Source of the DNA: Streptomyces sp. HSG2 | Lineage (GTDB): Bacteria > Actinomycetota > Actinomycetes > Streptomycetales > Streptomycetaceae | Length of the DNA stretch: 64,000 bases | Reading direction: 5' to 3' | Assembly: GCF_016598575.1 (NCBI RefSeq) | Contig: NZ_CP066801.1 | Location: 1,793,501 to 1,857,500 of the forward strand | Part shown: in pieces, positions 17,585 through 26,636 of the stretch | Position numbering within the stretch: position 1 is the first letter of the stretch | Layout of the letters: each line of letters opens with the position of its first letter | Notes under the pieces: model-generated | Told to the model about the DNA's origin: nothing | The model's input: only the letters and a program-made list of their open reading frames with translations | The model's database searches: none | Position numbers and translations under genes: made by a program

Positions 17585-20500
17585 GTGCAGATCCGGTTGA
17601 CGATCGTGGACGCGCCGCCCCCGCCCGGCACGTCGGCTCCGGAGCGCACGACCCGACGCGACGTGTCGGTCACCGCCCCGGCGGGTACGCCCCTGGCCGC
17701 GGTGGCCTCGGCCTTGGCCCCGGGCGGCGCCGAGGCGTCCGGCGGTCTCGCGTTCCACGCCGGCGCCCACCGTCTGGACGCCGAACGCTGCGCCCTCGGC
17801 GAGCCGCCGCTGATCGACGGCGCCGTGCTGACCCTGGGCGCGCCCGGCGATCCGGAGCCCGGTGTCGAGGCCGCGGACGCCCCCACCCGGCTCCACGTCG
17901 TCGGCGGCCCGGACGCGGGTGGCGTCCACCTTCTGCACGGCGGGCGCGTCCGGGTGGGCCGTTCCGCCGAGGCCGACATCGCGCTCGACGACCCGGACGT
18001 GTCCCGGTTCCACTGCGCGGTGACCCTCGCCTCCGACGGCCGGGTCTCCGTCGCGGACCTCGGGTCGACCAACGGCACCACCCTGGACGGCTCCCCGGTG
18101 GGCACCCGGCCGGTGCGATTCCCGTGGGGGTCCCTGCTGCGGGTCGGCGAGTCGACGCTCCGGGTCGCGCCGGGCGGCGTGGGCGAGCGGATACCCACGG
18201 AACCGGACGGGCAGGGCCGGGTACGGCTGCTGCGTCGCACCGACGGTCCGGAGACCGGGGGCGACACCGGCGGCGCGCGCCGGGCGGGCGGCGGCGAGGC
18301 GGCGGCGGACGGGCCGCCCGACGCCGCCACCCGCCCCACCGCCCCGACGGCGCACGCACTCGGCACGGTGTCGCGGACCGGTTCGGGCAGCGACGGGCGG
18401 GCGGAGGGCGGACGGCCCCGAGGACGGGACGAACCCGCGCCCGCCGGCCCCTCGACGGGCGCGGCCGAACCCCGGGACGGACGCCGGCGAGGAGGGTTCA
18501 CCGCCTGGGCGCGCCGACTGGCCGGCGGGCGCGGCGAGCCATCGGCGCCCCCGTCCGCGTCGGTGCCTCCCGAGGGGCGGGCGTCCGGCCGAGTCGGCGT
18601 CCGCGCGCGCCCGGACACCTGGCCGGACCCGGCCGCCCTGCTGCTGACCGCGCTCGGTCCTGGGCCGCGGCTCTGGGAGCGCGACCCGGCGCATCCGCAG
18701 GCCCTGACCGTCCGCGTGGGCACCGCCGACCGGGTGACGTCAGGGGGCGATGCGACACGGCCCGGCGTTCCGGTGACCGCCGGGCTGCGCGAGGCCGGGG
18801 CCCTCGGACTCGCCGGGCCCCGCCCCCGGCTCGCCGGGCTGGCGCGGGCGGTGCTCGCCCAGCTCGCCGCGGCGCACCCGCCCGACACCATGGAGATCGT
18901 GCTGGTCGCCGCCGACGGCACCCGACCGACGTCCCCCCGTGTCGCGGAGTGGTCGTGGCTGGGCTGGCTTCCCCACGCTCGCCCCGCTCGCGGCCAGGAC
19001 TGCCGGTTATTGCTGGCGTTCGACACCGATCAGGCCGCGGCGCGGGTCGGGGAACTGCTGCGCCGGCTGGACGACCGCGCCTCGCCCCCGCAGGGGCCCG
19101 GGGCCCCGTGCGAAGCTCCGGGCGCGTGCACCGTGCTCGTCGTCGACGGAGATCCCGGGGAGGCGGCTCTGCGGGACGCGGTCGCGCGGTTGGCCGCCGA
19201 GGGACCCGGGGCGGGAATCCACGTCGTCTGTCTCGTGGAGGTCGCACCGGCCTCCGCGTCCTCGGGCGTGGCGCAGACGTACGAGGCGGCCCGCGCCGCG
19301 TCCCCGGCGTTCGCGGAGTGCGGGACGGTGGCCCTGCTCAGCGGCGAGGTGGCCACCTCGGTGCGGTTGCTGCGCGTCGAGGCCGCCGGCCCGGTCCTCC
19401 CCGGCACGCTCGGCACCGCCGACGCGGTGTCCGTGCCGTGGGCCGAGCGGTTCGCCCGGGCGCTGGCGCCGCTCCGGCCGGACCCGGCGGGCGACGGGCG
19501 GGGCGGGCCCTCCGCGACACCACTGCCCAGGACGGCGCGGCTGCTGGACGAGTTGGGCCTGGCCAGGGCCACTCCGGCGGCGTTGAGGGCGCGCTGGGCG
19601 CAAGCGGCCGACGACCCCGGCGCGCTCGGTGGCCGCGCACGCGCCGTGCTGGGTGCCGGGCCCCGGGGCCCGGTGGCGGTCGACCTGGCCGCCGACGGCC
19701 CGCACCTGCTGGTCGAGGGGCCCCGGGGCAGCGGCCGGACCGAACTGCTGCGCGCGCTGGTCGCCTCGCTGGCTTCCGCGGAGCGCCCCGACCGCCTGGC
19801 CGTGGTGCTGGTCGACGGACGGGGCGGCGTCGGCTCCGCCGTCCCTCCCGGCGACGGCCTGGGCGTCTGCACGGACGTCCCCCACGTCGTGACCCACCTC
19901 GTGGCCGACGACCCGGTGCGGATGCGGGAGTTCGCCCAAGCCCTCGGCGAGGAACTGCGGCGGCGCGCCGAGGCGTTCGGCGACCTCGACTTCGTCGGAT
20001 GGCACACCGCGCGGGCCTCGCGGGCCGGCGAGGGGGCCGTGCGCGACCTCGGCGCCGAGCGGACTCCCCCGGCCGGGACGCGCGAGAGCCCGGGGACGGG
20101 CACTCTCGCGTCCCGGGACTCCGACCGCGTCCCCGCCCCGCCTCGCGTCCCCGGGTTCTCCGGACCCGTGGACGGCTTGGCACTCCGCTCCCCCGCGGAC
20201 GCGCGGCCCGTCGGTGTCGGGTCCCCCGGTCTCGGGGCCCACGCCGAGGCCGTCCCCGAGGACCGGCCGGAGGTCCGACGCCCGTCGGACGCCGGCGCCC
20301 CTCCCGCGCCGCGCCTGGTGGTGGTCGTCGACGACCTGGACGCCGTCGTGGCCCCGCCGCTCGGCGCGCCCGGAAGACCCGCGGCGGGCTCGGTGGCCCG
20401 GGTTCTGGAGGCGGTGTCGCGCGAGGGTGAACGCCTCGGTGTCCACCTGGTCGTGGCGACCGCGCCCGACGGGCCGGGCTCCGCGAGCGAGCCCGCGCGG

Positions 20501-20821
20501 GCGGCGACCCTCCGGGTCGTCCTGCGGACGCCGGAGTCGCGCCCTGAGGAACCGGCGCCCGGGCGAGGGTGGTCGATCGGCGCCGGGGGCGGTGAGGGCG
20601 CCACGCCTTTCCAGGCGGGCCGGATCACGGGCCGTATCCCGCGGACGGCGACGGCGCGTCCCACCGTCGTTCCCCTGGACTGGCGGCGCGTGGGCGATCC
20701 GCCGACCGGGCGGCCGGTCCGGGAGCTGGGCAACGGCCCCACCGATCTGGCGCTGCTGGCCAGCGCGTTGCAGCGAGCGGCCCGCGAGGTCGTGTCGAGA
20801 CCGCCGACTTCGACCGGATGA
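17585..20821 (+). CDS. FHA domain / FtsK-SpoIIIE-like ATPase-type protein
   Basis: A 1078-residue protein. An N-terminal ubiquitin-like segment (MQIRLTIVDAPPP...) is followed by an FHA phosphothreonine-binding domain with VRVGRSAEADIALDDPDVSRFHC and DLGSTNGTTLDG. A long disordered Pro/Arg/Gly-rich linker leads to a large region resembling the tandem FtsK-type ATPase modules of EssC/EccC proteins. The one recognisable P-loop is GPRGSGRT (712-719), with Arg instead of Lys. A degenerate Walker-B-like LVVVVDDLD lies later. The FHA domain next to pkaA suggests a phospho-partner of that kinase (inference). No ESX substrates lie nearby. The start is GTG with GAGG six bases upstream. Confidence 0.75.
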   Translation: MQIRLTIVDAPPPPGTSAPERTTRRDVSVTAPAGTPLAAVASALAPGGAEASGGLAFHAGAHRLDAERCALGEPPLIDGAVLTLGAPGDPEPGVEAADAPTRLHVVGGPDAGGVHLLHGGRVRVGRSAEADIALDDPDVSRFHCAVTLASDGRVSVADLGSTNGTTLDGSPVGTRPVRFPWGSLLRVGESTLRVAPGGVGERIPTEPDGQGRVRLLRRTDGPETGGDTGGARRAGGGEAAADGPPDAATRPTAPTAHALGTVSRTGSGSDGRAEGGRPRGRDEPAPAGPSTGAAEPRDGRRRGGFTAWARRLAGGRGEPSAPPSASVPPEGRASGRVGVRARPDTWPDPAALLLTALGPGPRLWERDPAHPQALTVRVGTADRVTSGGDATRPGVPVTAGLREAGALGLAGPRPRLAGLARAVLAQLAAAHPPDTMEIVLVAADGTRPTSPRVAEWSWLGWLPHARPARGQDCRLLLAFDTDQAAARVGELLRRLDDRASPPQGPGAPCEAPGACTVLVVDGDPGEAALRDAVARLAAEGPGAGIHVVCLVEVAPASASSGVAQTYEAARAASPAFAECGTVALLSGEVATSVRLLRVEAAGPVLPGTLGTADAVSVPWAERFARALAPLRPDPAGDGRGGPSATPLPRTARLLDELGLARATPAALRARWAQAADDPGALGGRARAVLGAGPRGPVAVDLAADGPHLLVEGPRGSGRTELLRALVASLASAERPDRLAVVLVDGRGGVGSAVPPGDGLGVCTDVPHVVTHLVADDPVRMREFAQALGEELRRRAEAFGDLDFVGWHTARASRAGEGAVRDLGAERTPPAGTRESPGTGTLASRDSDRVPAPPRVPGFSGPVDGLALRSPADARPVGVGSPGLGAHAEAVPEDRPEVRRPSDAGAPPAPRLVVVVDDLDAVVAPPLGAPGRPAAGSVARVLEAVSREGERLGVHLVVATAPDGPGSASEPARAATLRVVLRTPESRPEEPAPGRGWSIGAGGGEGATPFQAGRITGRIPRTATARPTVVPLDWRRVGDPPTGRPVRELGNGPTDLALLASALQRAAREVVSRPPTSTG

Positions 20822-21020
20822 CCCCGGCCGCCTCCACGACGGCTCTCGCTCCTTCGTCCCACCGGGCCGGGGCCGCCGACGGCACGCGGCGGCGTCACCG
20901 CCGCCCGCCGCTCCCGTTCCCCCGAACGCCTCGTACTCCGTAACCACGTCACTCCGTCGGCCGTTGCCGGGCCGAACGCCCGCGCGGGCGGGACGACGAC
21001 AAGACGACGGAAAGAGGAGA

Positions 21021-23228
21021 ATGCCCCACTTCAGTGTCATCGTTCCCTCGCACGGGGTCGCCGGCCGCCTGTCCGAGGCGTTGGACTCGGCCCTGACCCA
21101 GTCATTCGCCGATCTCGAACTCGTCCCGGTGTGCGACGCGCCCGACTGCGCGGCGGCCCCCGTGATCGCGGCGCACGCGGAACGGGACGCCCGGGTGGTG
21201 GCGGGCGTGCACTCGCCCGCGTCGGCCGGTCTCGCCGGCGCGCGCGACGCCGGACTACGGGTCGCGAGAGGCACGTACCTCCTGTTCCTGGACGGCGACG
21301 ACCTCCTCCTGCCGGGCGCGCTGGCGGCACTCGACACCAGGGCGCGGTCGACCGGCCCGGTGGACGTGCTGTACTTCGGCCACGAGCGGGAGCCCTGGTG
21401 GACCGGAGAACCCACCCGCCCCGCCGGTCCGGTGCTCGCCGGAGCCCCGAGCGGGGCGTTCGCCCCGGAGCGCGCCCCCCGGTTCACCGGGGTGTCCCTC
21501 CCGGCCTGGAGCGCCGCCTATCGCCGGGCCTTCCTGGTCGAGACGGGGTCGCACTTCCCCGACGGGCACTTCACCGACGTCGGGTTCGGCGCGCGGGTAG
21601 CGGCGCTCGCCGGCCGGATGGCGGTGCTCGACGACGTGGTGGTGCGCCACCGGGTCCGGCGCCGCGGCGGCCGGCCGGCGCTGTCCGGGGTCGAGCCCGC
21701 CGCGTTGCTGGGCCGCGTCGAGGAGGTGCTCCGCGATCCGGTCACGGCGCGGTTGTCCGGGCCCCGCCGCACCGCGCTCTTCGAGCAGTTGTTCACTCTG
21801 GTCCTCAAGACGGCGGTACGGGCCCATCGGATGCCGGCGGGAGACCGCCGCGGATTCCTCCGCGAGGCGGGCGCCCTGTATCGCGGGCACCGACCGGAGG
21901 GGTACCGACCCCCGGGCGGCGCGCTCGGTGCGCGCTTCCGTCTGCTGGCGACGGGATCGTACGCGGCCTTCCGCACAGCACGAGCCGCGAACCGGGCGCT
22001 GGCCCGGGCGGTTCGGGTACTGGCGCGGGCCAGGGCGCTCCGCTCGCGATTGCGGTACCGGTGGCTGCTGCGCCGTCCACTCGACCCCCACCTGGCCGTG
22101 TACTGCGCGTACTGGGGACGCGGCTACACCTGCAATCCCGCGGCCGTCCACGCCAAGGCCCGGGAACTGGCGCCGCACATCCGGGGGGTGTTCCTGGTCG
22201 AGGAGGGGCAGGCGCACACCGTCCCGGAGGGCGTCGACCACGCGATCATCGGCGGCGAACGGTACTGGGCGGTGCTGGCCCGGGCGAAGTTCCTGGTGAA
22301 CAACGCCAACTTCGCCGAGGGTGTGGTCAAGCGACCGGGCAGCGTGCACCTGCAGACCCAGCACGGCACCCCCCTCAAGACCATGGGTGTCGACCAGTCG
22401 ACGTATCCGGTGGTGGCGGCGGCAACCGGCAGTTTCACGCGGCTGCTGGGCCGGGTGGACCGCTGGGACTACAACCTGTCCTCCAACCCGCACTCCACCC
22501 GGGTCTGGGAGCGCGCCTTCCCGGGCTCCTACGAGACCCTGGAGTACGGCTATCCCCGCAACGACGTCTACTTCGCGGCGACCGCCGACGACGTGGTGCG
22601 GGCCCGGCGGGAGTTGGGCGTGCCGGACGGCGCCCTGGCCGTCCTCTACGCGCCGACCCACCGCGACCACCGGGCCGGCTTCGACACGGGCGGGCTCGAC
22701 CTGGAGGCGTTCGCCGCCTCGGCGGGAGAGGACGTGGTGGTCCTGCTGCGCGCCCACTACTTCCACGACCGGGGCGGCGGCCGAGGCGGCGGACGTGTCG
22801 TGGACGTCACCGGGGTCCGCTCGGCGGAGCAGGTGTGCCTGGCCGCCGACGCCCTGGTCACCGACTATTCGTCGATCATGTTCGACTACGCCAACCTGGA
22901 CCGTCCGATCGTGGTGTTCGCCGACGACTGGGAGGTCTACCGGGAGACCCGAGGCGTGTACTTCGATCTGCCGGCATCGCCGCCGGGCCCGGTGGCGCGG
23001 ACCCCCGGGGAGCTGACGCGGATCTTCGCGGACGGCTCCTGGGCGGGTCCGGAGTCGTCGGCCCTGCGGTCCGCGTTCCGTGAGCGCTTCTGCGTGTTCG
23101 ACGACGGTCGGGCGGCCGAGCGGGTGGTGCGGGGGGTCTTCCTCGGCGAGCCCGCGGAGGCGCTCCCGCCCATCGTGCCGCTCGCCGAACGCGTCCCCGC
23201 CCCCGCCGCCTCTCCCGTGAGGAGTTGA
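21021..23228 (+). CDS. GT2 glycosyltransferase - TagF-like glycerophosphotransferase fusion
   Basis: A 735-residue two-domain protein. The N-terminal family-2 glycosyltransferase starts FSVIVPSHGVAGRLSEALDS and has the metal motif LFLDGDD. From about residue 355 a CDP-glycerol:poly(glycerophosphate) glycerophosphotransferase (TagF) domain begins, with HGTPLKTMG (about 448), LYAPTHRDH and TDYSSIMFDYANLDRP (about 615). Such fusions build teichoic-acid-like wall glycopolymers by adding sugars and glycerol- or ribitol-phosphate units on the cytoplasmic face. GAGGAG precedes the ATG with short spacing. The next gene follows after 5 bp. The exact donor sugars and polymer are unknown. Confidence 0.85.
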   Translation: MPHFSVIVPSHGVAGRLSEALDSALTQSFADLELVPVCDAPDCAAAPVIAAHAERDARVVAGVHSPASAGLAGARDAGLRVARGTYLLFLDGDDLLLPGALAALDTRARSTGPVDVLYFGHEREPWWTGEPTRPAGPVLAGAPSGAFAPERAPRFTGVSLPAWSAAYRRAFLVETGSHFPDGHFTDVGFGARVAALAGRMAVLDDVVVRHRVRRRGGRPALSGVEPAALLGRVEEVLRDPVTARLSGPRRTALFEQLFTLVLKTAVRAHRMPAGDRRGFLREAGALYRGHRPEGYRPPGGALGARFRLLATGSYAAFRTARAANRALARAVRVLARARALRSRLRYRWLLRRPLDPHLAVYCAYWGRGYTCNPAAVHAKARELAPHIRGVFLVEEGQAHTVPEGVDHAIIGGERYWAVLARAKFLVNNANFAEGVVKRPGSVHLQTQHGTPLKTMGVDQSTYPVVAAATGSFTRLLGRVDRWDYNLSSNPHSTRVWERAFPGSYETLEYGYPRNDVYFAATADDVVRARRELGVPDGALAVLYAPTHRDHRAGFDTGGLDLEAFAASAGEDVVVLLRAHYFHDRGGGRGGGRVVDVTGVRSAEQVCLAADALVTDYSSIMFDYANLDRPIVVFADDWEVYRETRGVYFDLPASPPGPVARTPGELTRIFADGSWAGPESSALRSAFRERFCVFDDGRAAERVVRGVFLGEPAEALPPIVPLAERVPAPAASPVRS

Positions 23229-23233
23229 CCGGA

Positions 23234-25450
23234 GTGCCGCGCTTCAGCGTCATCGTCCCCTGTCACCGGGTGCAGGGGTTCCTCGCCGAGTGCCTGGACT
23301 CGGTTCTCGAGCAGTCGCACACGGACTTCGAGGTCGTCGCGGTCGACGACCGTTCGCCGGACGGCTGCGGCGAGATCCTGGGCGAGTACGCGGCCCGCGA
23401 CGAACGGGTTCGGGTCGTGCGACTGCCGCAGAACGTCGGACTGGGCCGGGCACGGAACGCCGGCATGCCTCACGCCACGGGCGACTACCTGCTCTTCCTG
23501 GACGGCGACGACTCCCTCACGCCGGGGGCCCTGCGCGCGATCGCCGATCGACTCGACGAGGTCGGCGACCCCGACGTGCTCGTCTTCGACTACGCCCGCA
23601 CCCACTGGTGGGGCGGCATGCGCCGTAACGTCCTGGCCCGGGTGCTCACGGAGGCCGGTCCCGGGACCTTCACGGCGGCCGACCGACCGGAGATCCTCGA
23701 CCTGCTGATGGTGGTGTGGAACAAGGCCTACCGCCGGGATTTCGTGGAACGGGAGGGCTTCGCCTTCCCTCCCGGCTACTACGAGGACACGCCGTGGACC
23801 TTCCCGGTCCTGTTGACCGCCGAGACGATCGCCGCGCTGGACCGCGTCTGCCTCTACTACCGGCAGCGTCGTCGGGGCAACATCCTGTCCACCACCAGCC
23901 GCCGGCACTTCGACATCCACGACCAGTACGAACGGGTCCTCGCGTTCGTCGCCGACCGCCCGGAGCTGGCCGGATGGCTGCCCTTCCTGCACGGCAAGAT
24001 GCGCGAGCACTGTCGGGACGTGCTGGCCAAACCCGACCGCCTGCCGCCCGGCGACAAGGCCGAGTTCTTCCGCCGCACCGCCCGGCTGGCGCGCGACCAC
24101 CGGCCGGAGGGCGTCGAGGCACCGCGCCCGCGACTCACGGAGTCGAGCCACACCGCGTACCGGGTGGGGCACCAGGCCGGTCGGGCGAGGCGGGAGTTGG
24201 GGCGCCGGGCCCGCCGGGCGCGTCGCACGGCGGCCGACCGCTGGGGCGGGGCCGGCGCGGCGTTGCGGGCGAACCGCCCCCTGGATCCCGATCTGATCGT
24301 GTACTCGGCCTTCTCGCACCGGGGAATGCGGGGCGACCCGGCGGCGATCCACCACGCGGCCGGCCGGATCGCTCCTCGGCTGCGCGGGGTGTGGGTGGTG
24401 CGCGACGAGGCGACGGCGGCGCTCCTGCCGGCGGACACCGAGTACGTGGTGGCCGGCGGCGCGGCCCACCGCAAAGTGGTGGAACGGGCGACGTTCTTCG
24501 TCAACAACGTCAACTGGCCCGGCGCGCAGGTCAAGCGCCCCGGCAGCGTGCACATCCACACTCATCAGGGCACCCCGCTGAAGTACATGGGCGTCGACCT
24601 GCGGGACAGGCCCGGTGCCCGGTACGGCCTGGACGTGCCGGCCATGTTGCGGCGCGCCGACCGCTGGGACTTCAGCCTCGTCGCGAGCCGGTACGCGGAG
24701 CTGGTCTGGGAGCGGGCCTACCCCTGTCGTTTCGCCTCGGCACGCACCGGCAGCCCGCGCAACGACGCGCTGGTGGGGGCGGGACCGGACGCGGGGGCCG
24801 CCCTTCGGGCCCGGTACGGCATCCCGGACGGCCACACGGTGGTGCTGTACGCGCCGACCCGGCGTGACCACCGACGCTCGGGGCACGTGGACCGCTTCGA
24901 CCCCGCCCGCCTGGCCGCGGACCTGGGCGAGGGCCACACCCTGGTCGTCCGGCTGCATCCCTCTCTGGCCTCGGGGCCGGTGCGCGGGCTGGGTCTGACG
25001 GAACTGGCCCGTCGGGGCGTGCTGGTCGATGCCACGGACGAGCCGCGCGTCGAGGAGGTGATGCTCGCCTCCGACGTGCTGATCACCGACTACTCGGCCC
25101 TGATGTTCGACTACGCCGTCCTGGACCGGCCGATCGTCGTGCACGCCGACGACTGGGACACGTACCGGGCGAGCCGGGGTGCCTACTTCGACGTCACCGC
25201 CGAGCCACCCGGCCGTGTGACCCGCTCGTACGGGGAGTTGATCCGGGTTCTCACCTCGGGCGGGTGGCGGGACGAGGAGGCGGCGACCCTCCGCGCGGCC
25301 TTCCGCGGTCGCTTCTGCGAGTTCGACGACGGTCACGCCGCCGAGCGGGTGGTGCGGACCCTCATCCTGGGAGAGGAGGCTCCGCCGCCCGCCCGGGTCC
25401 CGCGGGCGCGACCGGCGCCCGCCCTCGGTGGCATGCCGGCTCCCCCGTGA
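23234..25450 (+). CDS. GT2 glycosyltransferase - TagF-like glycerophosphotransferase fusion (second copy)
   Basis: A 738-residue paralogue of the preceding gene. The glycosyltransferase half has FSVIVPCHRVQGFLAECLDS, VDDRSPD and LFLDGDD, all intact. The TagF-like half has HQGTPLKYMG (about 444), LYAPTRRDHR and TDYSALMFDYAVLDRP (about 618). I use the GTG at 23234 because AGGAG lies nine bases upstream; the TTG at 23225 has no spacing from it. It is presumably cotranscribed with the first copy and ends at a terminator-like stem facing ohr. The polymer product is inferred to be a wall glycopolymer. Confidence 0.85.
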   Translation: MPRFSVIVPCHRVQGFLAECLDSVLEQSHTDFEVVAVDDRSPDGCGEILGEYAARDERVRVVRLPQNVGLGRARNAGMPHATGDYLLFLDGDDSLTPGALRAIADRLDEVGDPDVLVFDYARTHWWGGMRRNVLARVLTEAGPGTFTAADRPEILDLLMVVWNKAYRRDFVEREGFAFPPGYYEDTPWTFPVLLTAETIAALDRVCLYYRQRRRGNILSTTSRRHFDIHDQYERVLAFVADRPELAGWLPFLHGKMREHCRDVLAKPDRLPPGDKAEFFRRTARLARDHRPEGVEAPRPRLTESSHTAYRVGHQAGRARRELGRRARRARRTAADRWGGAGAALRANRPLDPDLIVYSAFSHRGMRGDPAAIHHAAGRIAPRLRGVWVVRDEATAALLPADTEYVVAGGAAHRKVVERATFFVNNVNWPGAQVKRPGSVHIHTHQGTPLKYMGVDLRDRPGARYGLDVPAMLRRADRWDFSLVASRYAELVWERAYPCRFASARTGSPRNDALVGAGPDAGAALRARYGIPDGHTVVLYAPTRRDHRRSGHVDRFDPARLAADLGEGHTLVVRLHPSLASGPVRGLGLTELARRGVLVDATDEPRVEEVMLASDVLITDYSALMFDYAVLDRPIVVHADDWDTYRASRGAYFDVTAEPPGRVTRSYGELIRVLTSGGWRDEEAATLRAAFRGRFCEFDDGHAAERVVRTLILGEEAPPPARVPRARPAPALGGMPAPP

Positions 25451-25492
25451 GGGGGCGGGGACGGCGGGCGGGGCCGCCCGGCCGGCGCCCCC
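25451..25492. terminator. nested GC-rich stem between convergent genes
   Basis: gggggcg (25451-25457) pairs with cgccccc (25486-25492), and cgggcgg with ccgcccg inside. It separates the glycosyltransferase gene (+) from ohr (-). It is imperfect overall, so it is a candidate only. Confidence 0.5.
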
Positions 25493-25501
25493 GCGCGGCG
25501 G

Positions 25502-25915
<414 letters not shown>

Positions 25916-25977
25916 GAGAGGGGCCCTCCCGGGGAAGATCGTGCCGCCACCGATGCCGGCGCGGCCTGACGACGATC

Positions 25978-26014
25978 ATTAGAGCACACAATTAAGTTGT
26001 GCGCAATCAAATTG
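25978..26014 (-). promoter_or_regulatory. ohr promoter overlapping OhrR-type operators
   Basis: On the minus strand TTGCGC (-35, 26001-26006) and TCTAAT (-10, 25978-25983) are exactly 17 bp apart. An AT-rich imperfect palindrome, CACAATTAAGTTGTG, fills the spacer (about 25984-26004). A second inverted repeat, CAAT-caa-ATTG, lies at 26004-26014. The placement fits repression of ohr by OhrR and autoregulation of ohrR. Confidence 0.75.
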
Positions 26015-26073
26015 GCCGCGAGCAACGCGCGGGGCAACGACTACCCTGGGATCACCACCCGAAGGAGAACCCG

Positions 26074-26550
26074 ATGACCACGGCCGCACCCGACCCGCTC
26101 CGTCTGGAGCGGCAGCTCTGCTTCTCCCTCGGCGCCGCCTCACGGGCCTTCGGCGGCCTGTACCGCGTCCTGCTGAAGGAACTCGGCCTCACCTACCCGC
26201 AGTACCTCGTGATGCTGGTCCTGTGGGAGCGGGGAGAGGTTCCCGTGAAGGAGCTGGGCGAGCGACTGCGCCTGGACTCGGGCACACTCTCCCCGCTGCT
26301 CAAGCGATTGGAGACGGCCGGGCTGGTACTCCGGGAGCGCAGCCCGAGCGACGAGAGGTCGGTGCGGGTGCGCGCCACGGAACGCGGCGAGGCGCTGCGG
26401 GCGCCGGCCCGCGAGGTTCCCCGCCGGATCGCCGCCGCGACCGGCTGCGACCCGGCGGAGATGGAAGACCTGCGAGACCGCCTCGACCGACTCACCGCCG
26501 CCCTGGACTCCGCGACGCTCACCGAACGCCGAAACGCCCACGCCCGGTAG
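26074..26550 (+). CDS. ohrR: MarR-family organic hydroperoxide sensor OhrR
   Basis: A 158-residue MarR-type winged-helix repressor. The sensing cysteine C16 sits in the N-terminal helix ([16 protein letters not shown]), as in other OhrR proteins. The wing and recognition region is [20 protein letters not shown]...[11 protein letters not shown]. Oxidation of the Cys releases DNA and induces ohr. The start ATG has GAAGGAG at good distance; the longer upstream frame lacks a ribosome site. In S. coelicolor OhrR is reported to act both as repressor and as activator in response to peroxide, which fits the two palindromes upstream. Confidence 0.93.
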   Translation: MTTAAPDPLRLERQLCFSLGAASRAFGGLYRVLLKELGLTYPQYLVMLVLWERGEVPVKELGERLRLDSGTLSPLLKRLETAGLVLRERSPSDERSVRVRATERGEALRAPAREVPRRIAAATGCDPAEMEDLRDRLDRLTAALDSATLTERRNAHAR

Positions 26551-26636
26551 ACGCGACACCCGCCCGCGCCGGCCACCACCCGAACGCGGGTACCGGACCG
26601 CCCCTCCCGCGCCGCACCCGCCTACGATCCGGCGTG

